DNA from: Candidatus Desantisiibacteriota bacterium
GTDB lineage: Bacteria > JACRDZ01
Length of the DNA: 10,623 bases
Direction: 5' to 3'
Assembly (NCBI GenBank): GCA_016209155.1
Contig: JACQWU010000270.1
Span: 1 to 10,623 of the forward strand
Below the pieces are notes generated by a model. The model was not told the DNA's origin. It did no database searches and saw only the letters and a list, made by a program, of their open reading frames with translations. The position numbers were made by a program, and so were the translations under genes. This document shows positions 1 to 8,570 of this stretch, piece by piece. How positions within the stretch are numbered: position 1 is the first letter of the stretch; each line of letters opens with the position of its first letter.

Positions 1-3000
1 ATCCAGAGCGAAACCGAAGGTGGGAAATTTGTGGTTAGTAATCCGCCTGAAGCTAAAGCTCCCAATACCGAGTACATGCTGTGGGTAACAAGCGCGGCAG
101 AGGAGGTTTCACCCGGGACAATGGTAACTATAACCATACATGTAAAAAATAACAGTGATGCGGATTTATCAGGAGGGCGTATATTTATAGATGCAGGCCA
201 TGTGTGGCGGGGGACTATAGAAACCGACGTTAATATTCCTGCTCATACGGAAACAAGCTTCACGTATTCGAGAGAGTGGAATCAAAGCGGAACGTTTTTT
301 GTGATATTATTTGATGGGGTTGGAAAAAAAATTGCATCAGGGGATAAAGGTATATGGGTTATTAATCCGGAAGCAGGGGTAACTTTAAGCACGGATAAAA
401 CTACATATAGAAAGGGAAGTATAGTAAATATTTATGAAACAACAAATAATTTAGCTTCAATAGCTTATGATTGTATTGTAAAAACGTATATAGTTAGTCC
501 CGGAAATATAAAGATATATGATAATATGCAACTTATAAATTTAGCAGACAAAGAAAATTTTGGTTTATCATATAGTGTTAACCTGCCCGCTGATTGTCCT
601 TTTGGTACATACATTGTATACACGGATATATTTGATACAAAATATAAAAAAATAGGCGGGAATTTAGCAAGTTTTACTGTTCCATACAGTGAAGTAAATA
701 TTGGACTTAATTTACCTGAAACATGGAAAGCATATTTCGATCTGAATATTGATTGCCGTACTGGTCAAGGTTGTGTTTATGTAGAAGATAAGAACAAAGA
801 CAATAAAGTTTCGTTTTTATTAAGTAACAGCAGTATTATAAATATAGATAATGCAAAATTTACAATAAAAATGAAGGATCCTGAATATAAAAATTATATA
901 TTCAATTCAACCATAATTGTTGATTTACCTGCTAATCAATCTGCAAATTTAGACTTTTATATTGGGGTACAAACACTTCATTTTGGTGATTATATTTTGG
1001 AATATAATCTGATTTACGGAACTAAAGAAGAAAAAGGTGAAGAAATAATTCCATGTAATGTTATCATTTCTGACTATAGTCTTGATAAAACATGGTATTC
1101 AATAAAAGATAATATAGATTTAACTTTTAAATTATTAAATGTTGGTAAATTTGAATTGCCAATTAGTGTAACGCATCCTGAAGGTAATGGTATTTTAGTT
1201 ATTGATGAAGGTATTATTTTACCTTCTAATTCTGTTATATGCAATTTAAAACATCCTCCAAACCCGGAATATATAACGCCAGGTATATACAAATTAAATA
1301 TCAGCGCGGATATAGTTAGATTGGATTGTACCTGGAATGAGCAGATTTTTGAATGCTGCTATCAAACGATTACGGATACTCAAACATTAAGTGATATTGA
1401 TATTACTATCCCCGATTACAATCTTGAATTTAATTTGCCGTCCGGAACATTTGATACATTAAGTACAATACCTGTTACAACTACAAATATTGGAGGGGTG
1501 GCATTCCATGGTAATGTGGAAATCACTTTGCGCGATAAGAATTTTGCGGATATATATACTAAAATAGAAAATAATATTGAGCTCGGAACACATAAATGGG
1601 ACATCCCTATTCCTCATGAAATCCTAAGCGGTGAATATACTATATTGGCTTATTGTTATGATAGTGCTAATAAAATTGCAGGTTCAGCAAATAGCAAAAT
1701 AAGCATTAATGGAACAGATATTGATTTGAATGTGTCAACAGATAAAGAGATATATACAACAGATGAAAATATCACTTCAAATTTTGTTTTTAATGTTAAA
1801 TCCGGAAGTCTTGAAAATGTAAAATTTAGTTATGAACTAATACAGGAGCAGGGCGCTATACAAAGTTATACCGGTATCAGTCTTAATGATGTCGTAAGCA
1901 TGGCAAAAGAGCAAAATGGGACTATGTGGTTTGGAATAGATGGAGGCGGGGTAATTAAGTATCAGAATACAGGTGCAATCTGGACTCAGTATACAACAAA
2001 TCAAGGATTGGAAAATAATTCAGTCCAATGTGTGCTGGTAGATGAAAGCGGTGATAAATGGTTTGGTACACATAATGGATTAACAAAATTTAATGGTACA
2101 AATCTTAGAACATATACTAAAAAAGATGGCCTTAGCGGAAATGATATAATAAGTATTATTCAGGATAAATATGGAGTTATATGGGCAGGAACAAATAATG
2201 GCGGAATAAGCAGGTTTGAAGGCAATATCTGGAATAGTGTTATAAATCCAATAGAGAATGCGGAAATAAGAGATATAGTTGAAGATAGTGTGGGGGCAAT
2301 TTGGTTTGCGACTGATAAAGGTATATCAAATTATAATAATGGTTCCTGGCTAAATTATGATTCAGCCACCGGGTTAAACACTAATAATATAACATGTTTA
2401 TATGCTGATAATGCCAATAATGTGTGGTGCGGGACATGGGGAAATGGTGTTTTAGAATTTAATGGTACTGAATGGAAAAAAATTGATATTTTATCCGGGA
2501 TATCAAATTTGTTTATTCGAGACATAACAGGAGATGATCAAAGCAATATATGGGCAGCAACTGATTATGGATTAAATAAAATTGGAGGACATGCGTCTGA
2601 CCTTTCAATACAGAAAATTTTCAAAGAAGCCGGACTTTTAGATAATAAAATAGAATCATTGCAAATTGATTCCAGTGGAAAATTATGGGTTGGAACAGCA
2701 AAAGGATTGAATAGATTAGATATAATAACAAATGCAGCAACCGCGGGCTATTCGACTATCCCAAACCATGAAGGGCAATCAGGTCTCCATATATTTAGTT
2801 TATTGCAGGATGCAAATGCGCTATGGATTGGAACAGAAAATGGCATAACAAAATATGATAGCACAGGCTGGACAAATTTTTCTGATATTACTAATAAAAG
2901 GGTAACAAGTATTGCGCAGGATTCACAGGGTTATTTATGGCTTGGAACATGGGGCGGAGGGATACTAAAGATAAATAAAAATCAAAATACAATAGTTAAC

Positions 3001-6000
3001 AGATATAAAAGGGCAGATGGATTATTAAGTGATTATATTAATTCAATTTATATTTCTCCTGATGGAAATATTTGGTCTGCTGCATGGCTTGGTGGTTTAA
3101 GTAAGTTTAATGGAACCACATGGGTATCATATACAAAAGCTGATGGATTGGGAGGAGAGACCGTATATTCAATCGCGCGTGAAGCGGCCGGAATATATTG
3201 GTTTGTTACAGATGATGGATTAACTAAATTTGATGGTACAACATGGAAAAATCATACAATCCTAAATGGTTTACCAATGGGTAATATTTCATCAATAGCA
3301 ATAGATTCAACAAATACAAAATGGATTGGTACTCGCGGCAGAGGGATAATAAAATATAATAATACAGTCAATACCGTATATACAAAAGCAGATGGATTAT
3401 CAGATAATTACATTTTACAGGTGAATGTTGATAATAACGGGAAGGTATGGGGTGCGACAAATAATGGCGGAATATCTGTTTATAATGGAAATAGTTGGGA
3501 GACAATAGATAATGAAAGAGGATTACCGGATAATAAAATATTTTCTTTATCAATTAATTCAGGGAAAACATGGCTGGGTAGTTTTGGAGGATTGATACTT
3601 GGGGCTCAACCGGGTAATATTATTTTAGAGAAAAATGAATTTATAAATATTACATCATCTTTTGATATGCCCATTACTTTAGATAAAATTACAACACCCG
3701 GGAAAATATATTTAAAATCAAAAATACTTACCAAAAAAGATACTTATAATGGAATAACCAAAGAAGAACAAATTGTTGATGAAGCTGTAACATCTTTCTA
3801 TGTAATAGATAAAAATCAGCATTTGATTGTAACATTGAATACAGATAAAATAGCTTATAAACCAAATGAACCAATAAAAGTTATTGGAAAAGTAATTAAT
3901 AATAAAGGTGAAGATATAGCAAAAGTGACTTTAAATATAACAAAAATTGAAACAGGAGAAATTTTATATACCGATGAATTTCCACTTAACGCAAGTTCAA
4001 TATATAGTTTTAGTTTTACTTTTACAGCAAGCAGCACTTTTACATTGCAGGCTTCAGCATCAGCGTCACCTGCTGTTATAATTTTTGAAAAAATAATTAT
4101 AGCAGAACCTGAACTTAGAGCAGAACTTAATGTTCCTGAATTTGTCGGCAGAAAACCATTCAATGCAACATTAAAATTAGAAAATATCGGGCAGATAGAT
4201 GCAAATATAACCTGTGATTTTGGTGATAAAAAGGAAGAAATTTTATTGCCAAAAGGAAAAACAATTTTTATGACAGGTGAAATAATTGCTCCATTATCAA
4301 GAGACGAAAACGGAGAATTTAAAGTAACTGCAAATATTTCAGGGGATGTGGAATATAATATATTCAAAAAAACAAAATTTAAAGAGGAAGTTAATTTTTT
4401 AATAAATGCACAGGAGGAGTATTCTGAAGGGCAGATTGAAATACCATATAGTTTTACAAACACAGGACTTGTAGATTCGGAAGTAAAAACAGAATTTAAT
4501 ATAGTAGATAGTAATCAGAATACGATAAACATGGAAAATAAAATACATTATATCCCAATAGGCCAGACATTATCGAATAAGCTACATCTTAATCTGCCAA
4601 AAGGTGAATATACATTATCATATAAGGAAATTCCCGGTAATAATGCTGAGTATGTTATTAATGATGGACAAATAAATTTTGTTGTTAAAAAATATAATGA
4701 TCTGGATATGGATATAATTAGTAATTCAAATACTACTGATGGAAAAATAAATTTAAATATAAATATTAGCAATAATGGGATAAATGATTTTTCAGGGTAT
4801 TTATATATTGAATCCGGTTTTTATATTTCTAAAGAGGAAATAAATATCAGCAAAGAGACTGCTTCAAATTTAAATTATTCTCTGACACCGTCAGGGATTA
4901 ATCATGGACAATCTAATATCGCAATTTTTTTAATTCAAAATGGTAAAGTAATATTGCAAAAAAATGTTTCAGCGGATATTTACGCTCCAGCGTTTGAGTT
5001 TGTATCTATACCGCATGTCCCTGTTTATCGATTAGGTAAATTGGAGTCGATAAGCTTTATCGTGAAAAATACAGGGAATTTGCAAGGAGAAGCAGAAATA
5101 AATTTTACCATGCTTGATATTTTAAACAATTCGCAAAGACTCTGGCTCCTTCCGGGTGAAGATGGAACGGTATCTTTTGAATTTATGATGCCTGATGATA
5201 TGGAAGCAAAGGAGCACAAAGCGCAAGTTTCGTTATGTGACAGGCAAAATGCCTGTCCTACCATAGATATACCATTTACTATTGAAGGGATAAAATTAAA
5301 TGTAACAGCATCATTTGATAAAGAGTATTATGCGGTAGGTGAAACAGCAAGATTAACTATGAATGTGGAGAATCAGGATACTACATATATGGCGAGTATG
5401 TTTGCAAGAGTAAATTATCATGCGTTTGATTCAAGTCAGAATTTTACATTAACAGGCGGGACGTCTACCCTGCAATTTGATATACCGGTGGATAAATTTA
5501 ATGGGGAAAAAGTGTTTTATGGTGTTTATATGTCAAGCGGGAGGTCTATCTGGTTAAATACTATTTATTTATACGAACAAAAAAGTATATTAAATTTAAC
5601 AACAAATAAACAGGTATATAAACCGGGTGAGACTGTTTTTGTGACGGCTACGTCAGCATATCCGGGAATATTATCATATAGTTCGTTTGATAATAAAGCA
5701 GACATATCAATTAATGGTTCAGCTTCATTTTCATTTGTCCTGCCCCAAAAACTTACTGCCGGAACATACGGAATAAGTTATACATTTAGCTATGAACAAT
5801 CAGATGTCATCAATCAGCTTTCTGGTACGCATTCATATGATGTCGATGGAATAAGCATAAAAATAGTTGAATGCAATTTGGATAAAGGGCAATATAATTC
5901 TAATGATACAATTAAAACATATATTAATATTGAATCAAATGTAGATATAAATACAAAATTAAACGCGGAGGTTATTAGTCCTGATAATCAAAGTAAAGTA

Positions 6001-8535
6001 TATGTTAATACATATGCGGCTTTAACAAAGGGAGATAATAAAATAAATTTAGCGGGAAGTTTAACAGCACAAGTTCCCGGAATTCATAGATTGGTTTATA
6101 GTTTTTATGATCAAGATGAAACATTGTCTTTAGCCGGCGGGTTTGAAGCCTTTGACGTTGGTGATATGGTTCTGGCAGGCTTAAGTGCGGATAAATATGA
6201 TTATCCGGAAGGATATGAAACAGTATATATAACAGCAAATTTTTATTCACAGGGACAGAATACAGGTAATTTTAAATTATATAAAGATGTTCAGACTTAT
6301 ATTGATGAGCAGGTTGCTTTATCCGGATTTGAAAATAGAATATATAAAATCACACCTTCAGAAACAGGAGATTTAAAGTTAGTTGGAGAATTGGAAACTG
6401 GAAGTTTAAAAAGCACAAAAGAAATTAATTTTGCTTATGGAAGTAACTTGCCGGATTTGGTAATGACAAATTTTATGTTTAGCATGCCTGAGGAATATGG
6501 CGATGAGGAAGGTAGAGTAACAATAGGAGTGAAAAATATCGGGAAGACAGGTACCGCACAGGAAGTGATAGCATCAGTGTCTGGGAATAGTATCAGTGAA
6601 AATATTAATTTTGGCACAATTGCATCAAATTGTGAGTCCGCATTTATATATAAATTTAATATAAAAGGGATATCGACTATACAGTTTAATGCAAGCGTTG
6701 ATATACGGAATTTAATAAGAGAATATCATGAGAATAATAATGATGCGCAGCCGATAAATATATCAATTCCTGGTGCTCCGCAAATTAATCCAATGTATGC
6801 ATATATTAACGACACAACTGCTATTATTAGCGGTATGGGAGCACCGGGAACACAGGTGATAATTTATTTGACCGGTAGAGACGTAAAATTTTACGTCTCT
6901 ACATTAGTAAACGGGCAGGGTGAATTTACAGCAAGTTTAAATACGATTGAAGGTGAAAACACAGTTTGGGTTAGAACAATTGATAACTATGGTAATAAGA
7001 GCTTATGGTCTAATCAAGAGAAATTTATACGGGATACAGAGATACCGCAAGCGCCGACATTAACATCTCCGCAAGATGGAGAAGTTTTATATAACCCTAT
7101 TACCACTATAAAAGGCACATCTGAGCCAAACAGCAAAGTTACAATGAAAATAGGCATTAATACTTATGTGACAAACGCAGATGAAAACGGAGAGTATATC
7201 TTTAGTTTTATACAATTAGAAGAAAACACAAATATATTAGTAATCAATGCGGAAGATAGAGCCGGAAATATAAGCAGCAGTAAAGAGGCAAGCTTAATAC
7301 TCAAATCAGTTAATCTAAATGTTAATAAAAATATATTAAATACACCGCGGGTGTTAATACTCGAAATTAGAAATCCGGGTATACACAATGAAATCATAGA
7401 CGAATTATTTGAAAGTACGGGAATTAATTACTATATAGCAAATACAAAAGATAAATTTAAAAGTGAATTAAGAACTGGTAAATATAATGTGTATATGTTG
7501 ATGGGTAATGATAAGAGTATTGAATTAATAGTAGAAAAGGAATTAAAGGAAAGGGTATATGGAGGAGAAGGGCTTGTTGTTAGCGGAGAAAAATCAGGTA
7601 TATTGGAAAATATGCAGGAAGTTTTGGGAATAAAAAATAAAGGTTATTTATCAACAAAAAATAATATAGTAAATTTTGTAGATACAACATTTACAAAACA
7701 AAACACACTCGCGACTATCGGAAAAGCAGAAAAGGCTGGATTAATCACAGGCCAAAAATTGGGATATATTAAAACAGGAAAAGAAGGAAGCTACTGCGAG
7801 GATCAGGAAGAGCCGGCAGTTATAGTAAATAATTATGGATATGGCAAAGTTGTTTATTTTACAATAGATTTACTGGAATCAAGTAATTCTGAAACAAAAG
7901 CGCAAATAAAAGAAATTGTTAATAGCAGCATAAAATATGTAGCTCCGGAAACAGTTGAACTGGAGCTGCTTGGAGTAGTCCCAATAGGAATAAATATAGA
8001 AAATAAAGGTAAAAGCGTTGAATTGAAAGTAACGGAAACGGTTCCTGAGGAAGTAAAAATAACAGGTGAATGGGTGAATGGGTTGATGAGTGAAGAGATA
8101 AATGCGAAAAGCAGCAGTTTTGCATGGCAATTTAAATTATTGGAAAATGAGAAGAAAATTTTACCTTACTATTTGCAGGTTCCGGATACAAAAGCTGTAT
8201 ATACGACAGTAACAGAAATTAGTTATTTAGATTTTGACAGTAGTTATAGATGGTATGGAAAATACCTGCTTGATATTCAAATTAACAGTGATATGAAAGG
8301 ATTAATAGATGAAATAGCTAATGATTTAAATGCTTTAGCATTAATAGATAAAGAGCAGCAAATAGGTGAAAAGATAGTTGGATTATTGCAGAAAATACAA
8401 AATGAAAAAAATAAAGAAAAAAATATAAGATATTGTTTAAAAGCAATAGATTCATTATCCAAAATAAAATCAATACAGGTGGAATTTATCCGCTATAAAC
8501 TTATTAAACTTTTGAAGGTTTGTGAGAAGATATGA
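1..8535 (+). CDS. Giant multidomain protein (5' partial): Ig/CARDB-like repeats, 14-blade propeller block, GATase-like domain
   Basis: The frame is open from base 1 and ends at TGA 8533-8535; the N-terminus is upstream, so no signal peptide can be judged. Numbering residues from the GTG at 31, the order is: Ig-like sandwiches (about 1-112, 117-219, 222-347, 348-460, 461-561); a sixth (about 563-1260) interrupted by 14 propeller blades (617-1192); roughly ten more sandwiches (1264-2246), the last (2140-2246) a good CARDB match (LPDLVMTNF, VKNIGKTGTA, EYHENNNDAQP); two bacterial Ig-like domains (2251-2336, 2341-2427); a Rossmann-like GATase domain (2439-2637); a final beta domain; and a helical tail (2753-2834). 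Several sandwiches open with the motif T/S-D-K-x-x-Y-x-x-x-E/D, as in macroglobulin-type domains. Such architecture is typical of exported surface or matrix proteins; that role is inferred. No kinase, transmembrane helix, LPXTG or other anchor is visible. The substrate or partner is unknown. Confidence 0.9.
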   Translation: MQSETEGGKFVVSNPPEAKAPNTEYMLWVTSAAEEVSPGTMVTITIHVKNNSDADLSGGRIFIDAGHVWRGTIETDVNIPAHTETSFTYSREWNQSGTFFVILFDGVGKKIASGDKGIWVINPEAGVTLSTDKTTYRKGSIVNIYETTNNLASIAYDCIVKTYIVSPGNIKIYDNMQLINLADKENFGLSYSVNLPADCPFGTYIVYTDIFDTKYKKIGGNLASFTVPYSEVNIGLNLPETWKAYFDLNIDCRTGQGCVYVEDKNKDNKVSFLLSNSSIINIDNAKFTIKMKDPEYKNYIFNSTIIVDLPANQSANLDFYIGVQTLHFGDYILEYNLIYGTKEEKGEEIIPCNVIISDYSLDKTWYSIKDNIDLTFKLLNVGKFELPISVTHPEGNGILVIDEGIILPSNSVICNLKHPPNPEYITPGIYKLNISADIVRLDCTWNEQIFECCYQTITDTQTLSDIDITIPDYNLEFNLPSGTFDTLSTIPVTTTNIGGVAFHGNVEITLRDKNFADIYTKIENNIELGTHKWDIPIPHEILSGEYTILAYCYDSANKIAGSANSKISINGTDIDLNVSTDKEIYTTDENITSNFVFNVKSGSLENVKFSYELIQEQGAIQSYTGISLNDVVSMAKEQNGTMWFGIDGGGVIKYQNTGAIWTQYTTNQGLENNSVQCVLVDESGDKWFGTHNGLTKFNGTNLRTYTKKDGLSGNDIISIIQDKYGVIWAGTNNGGISRFEGNIWNSVINPIENAEIRDIVEDSVGAIWFATDKGISNYNNGSWLNYDSATGLNTNNITCLYADNANNVWCGTWGNGVLEFNGTEWKKIDILSGISNLFIRDITGDDQSNIWAATDYGLNKIGGHASDLSIQKIFKEAGLLDNKIESLQIDSSGKLWVGTAKGLNRLDIITNAATAGYSTIPNHEGQSGLHIFSLLQDANALWIGTENGITKYDSTGWTNFSDITNKRVTSIAQDSQGYLWLGTWGGGILKINKNQNTIVNRYKRADGLLSDYINSIYISPDGNIWSAAWLGGLSKFNGTTWVSYTKADGLGGETVYSIAREAAGIYWFVTDDGLTKFDGTTWKNHTILNGLPMGNISSIAIDSTNTKWIGTRGRGIIKYNNTVNTVYTKADGLSDNYILQVNVDNNGKVWGATNNGGISVYNGNSWETIDNERGLPDNKIFSLSINSGKTWLGSFGGLILGAQPGNIILEKNEFINITSSFDMPITLDKITTPGKIYLKSKILTKKDTYNGITKEEQIVDEAVTSFYVIDKNQHLIVTLNTDKIAYKPNEPIKVIGKVINNKGEDIAKVTLNITKIETGEILYTDEFPLNASSIYSFSFTFTASSTFTLQASASASPAVIIFEKIIIAEPELRAELNVPEFVGRKPFNATLKLENIGQIDANITCDFGDKKEEILLPKGKTIFMTGEIIAPLSRDENGEFKVTANISGDVEYNIFKKTKFKEEVNFLINAQEEYSEGQIEIPYSFTNTGLVDSEVKTEFNIVDSNQNTINMENKIHYIPIGQTLSNKLHLNLPKGEYTLSYKEIPGNNAEYVINDGQINFVVKKYNDLDMDIISNSNTTDGKINLNINISNNGINDFSGYLYIESGFYISKEEINISKETASNLNYSLTPSGINHGQSNIAIFLIQNGKVILQKNVSADIYAPAFEFVSIPHVPVYRLGKLESISFIVKNTGNLQGEAEINFTMLDILNNSQRLWLLPGEDGTVSFEFMMPDDMEAKEHKAQVSLCDRQNACPTIDIPFTIEGIKLNVTASFDKEYYAVGETARLTMNVENQDTTYMASMFARVNYHAFDSSQNFTLTGGTSTLQFDIPVDKFNGEKVFYGVYMSSGRSIWLNTIYLYEQKSILNLTTNKQVYKPGETVFVTATSAYPGILSYSSFDNKADISINGSASFSFVLPQKLTAGTYGISYTFSYEQSDVINQLSGTHSYDVDGISIKIVECNLDKGQYNSNDTIKTYINIESNVDINTKLNAEVISPDNQSKVYVNTYAALTKGDNKINLAGSLTAQVPGIHRLVYSFYDQDETLSLAGGFEAFDVGDMVLAGLSADKYDYPEGYETVYITANFYSQGQNTGNFKLYKDVQTYIDEQVALSGFENRIYKITPSETGDLKLVGELETGSLKSTKEINFAYGSNLPDLVMTNFMFSMPEEYGDEEGRVTIGVKNIGKTGTAQEVIASVSGNSISENINFGTIASNCESAFIYKFNIKGISTIQFNASVDIRNLIREYHENNNDAQPINISIPGAPQINPMYAYINDTTAIISGMGAPGTQVIIYLTGRDVKFYVSTLVNGQGEFTASLNTIEGENTVWVRTIDNYGNKSLWSNQEKFIRDTEIPQAPTLTSPQDGEVLYNPITTIKGTSEPNSKVTMKIGINTYVTNADENGEYIFSFIQLEENTNILVINAEDRAGNISSSKEASLILKSVNLNVNKNILNTPRVLILEIRNPGIHNEIIDELFESTGINYYIANTKDKFKSELRTGKYNVYMLMGNDKSIELIVEKELKERVYGGEGLVVSGEKSGILENMQEVLGIKNKGYLSTKNNIVNFVDTTFTKQNTLATIGKAEKAGLITGQKLGYIKTGKEGSYCEDQEEPAVIVNNYGYGKVVYFTIDLLESSNSETKAQIKEIVNSSIKYVAPETVELELLGVVPIGINIENKGKSVELKVTETVPEEVKITGEWVNGLMSEEINAKSSSFAWQFKLLENEKKILPYYLQVPDTKAVYTTVTEISYLDFDSSYRWYGKYLLDIQINSDMKGLIDEIANDLNALALIDKEQQIGEKIVGLLQKIQNEKNKEKNIRYCLKAIDSLSKIKSIQVEFIRYKLIKLLKVCEKI
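1717..3810 (+). other. Ig-like domain split by the propeller insertion
   Basis: The first half (nt about 1717-1878, residues 563-616) begins with the usual sandwich opening (LNVSTDKEIYTTDENITSNF) and runs to the strand KFSYELIQEQG, but lacks the closing strands. After the last blade, the sequence (nt about 3607-3810, residues 1193-1260) supplies the missing part: an NIILEKNEFINITSSF strand, the proline/glycine turn and strand TTPGKIYLKSKIL, and the terminal strand VTSFYVID. The next domain opens immediately afterwards with LIVTLNTDKIAYKPNEP. The two flanks together have about 120 residues, close to the 95-125 of the neighbouring domains. The split is inferred from this complementarity; a structure prediction was not available. 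Confidence 0.65.
1879..3606 (+). repeat. 14 tandem beta-propeller blades (Reg_prop-type), residues about 617-1192
   Basis: I count 14 units of about 38-47 residues, each built as (hydrophobic)-x-S-I/L-x-x-D-x-x-G-x-x-W-x-G/A-T-x-x-G-L/I-x-K/R-F/Y-x-G, followed by a W/Y strand and a loop ending D/N-G-L. Clear examples are MWFGIDGGGVIKY, KWFGTHNGLTKFNG, LWLGTWGGGILKI and KWIGTRGRGIIKY. This is the two-component regulator propeller repeat known from periplasmic sensors of hybrid two-component systems, where 14 repeats fold as two seven-bladed propellers. The count of 14 therefore suggests two complete propellers here. No Y_Y_Y domain, histidine kinase or membrane segment follows. A ligand-binding or adhesive role is possible but not shown. 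Confidence 0.88.
6781..7311 (+). other. Two consecutive bacterial Ig-like domains of the giant protein
   Basis: Residues about 2251-2336 and 2341-2427 align with each other: A-x-I-S/K-G-x-x-x-P-x-x-x-V near the start, a central N-G-E/Q-F/Y strand, then E-N-T-x-x-x-V and D-N/R-x-G-N-x-S near the end. This is the pattern of stalk-forming bacterial Ig-like repeats (families with D-x-x-G-N near the last strand). They end the extended stalk just before the GATase-like domain. The first copy is about four residues longer than the second between its first strand and the N-G turn, at the place where the 28-bp palindrome lies. Confidence 0.7.
6875..6902. repeat. Perfect 28-bp palindrome inside coding sequence
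   Basis: The left arm GTAGAGACGTAAAA is followed directly by its exact reverse complement TTTTACGTCTCTAC, with no spacer (centre between 6888 and 6889). The flanking bases (G at 6874, A at 6903) do not pair, so the palindrome ends there. It lies within codons for residues 2282-2291 (GRDVKFYVST) and keeps the frame open. Its ends (GTAGAGACG/CGTCTCTAC) resemble dispersed palindromic repeats I recall from cyanobacteria and other phyla, which suggests a genome-wide repeat family; that is recollection, not a search result. Only one copy was noticed in this window. Confidence 0.85.
7345..7941 (+). other. Class I GATase-like (Rossmann) domain lacking the nucleophile cysteine
   Basis: Residues about 2439-2637 change from beta-sandwich to alternating alpha/beta sequence. 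A first strand (RVLILEI) is followed by a helix (NEIIDELFESTG), a second strand (INYYIANT), a strand YNVYMLMG, a helix ending RVYGGE, and strand GLVVSG. The C-terminal part has NNYGYGKVVYFTIDLLES, typical of ThuA/GATase1-like domains in large secreted proteins, where the final strand describes YGYGKVVYF. In active amidotransferases the strand after G-G-E-G ends in a nucleophile elbow with cysteine; here it reads VVSGEKSG, so the domain is probably not a glutaminase. It may bind a ligand or act as a scaffold. The fold call is from pattern only. Confidence 0.6.
8287..8532 (+). other. Charged helical C-terminal tail of the giant protein
   Basis: The last 82 residues (2753-2834) contain no beta-rich pattern. 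They form heptad-like, Lys/Glu/Ile/Leu-rich segments such as LIDEIANDLNALALIDKEQQ and KIVGLLQKIQNEKNKEKN, then a hydrophobic-basic end (FIRYKLIKLLKVCEKI). This suggests two or three amphipathic helices that could associate with a partner or with each other. No sortase, PEP-CTERM, type IX or other known sorting signal was recognised, so surface attachment, if any, must be by another route. Confidence 0.6.
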
Positions 8536-8544
8536 AAATAATTC

Positions 8545-8570
8545 AAAATTAATAATTTAAAATTAATTTT
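8545..8570. terminator. A/T-only inverted repeat between convergent genes; possible weak bidirectional terminator
   Basis: AAAATTAAT (8545-8553) and ATTAATTTT (8562-8570) are exact inverted copies around an 8-base loop. The repeat fills most of the 34-base gap between the stop of the giant gene (8535) and the stop of the convergent ATPase gene (8570-8572). Position suits a shared terminator and the T-run faces both ways, but the stem has no G:C pair and would be weak, so chance in AT-rich DNA is a real alternative. Confidence 0.35.

Noticed and set aside
17-33. GTG at 31 with an AAGGTGG sequence eight bases upstream as the true start of the giant gene
   Set aside because: The frame is open upstream to base 1, and residues before the GTG (GGKFV then VSNPPEA) read like the closing strand of a previous beta domain. 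There is no signal peptide after the GTG, so the start most likely lies outside the window.
3855-4463. A 202-codon open frame on the minus strand inside the giant gene
   Set aside because: It lies wholly antisense to a well-supported coding region with clear domain structure, has a hydrophobic Ser/Ile/Phe-rich composition typical of the reverse of AT-rich coding DNA, and matches no family I recognise.
6843-6857. Short ACC/GGT inverted sequences near 6843-6857 as a second hairpin next to the palindrome
   Set aside because: Only four or five pairs can form around a poor loop; this is within chance for coding sequence.
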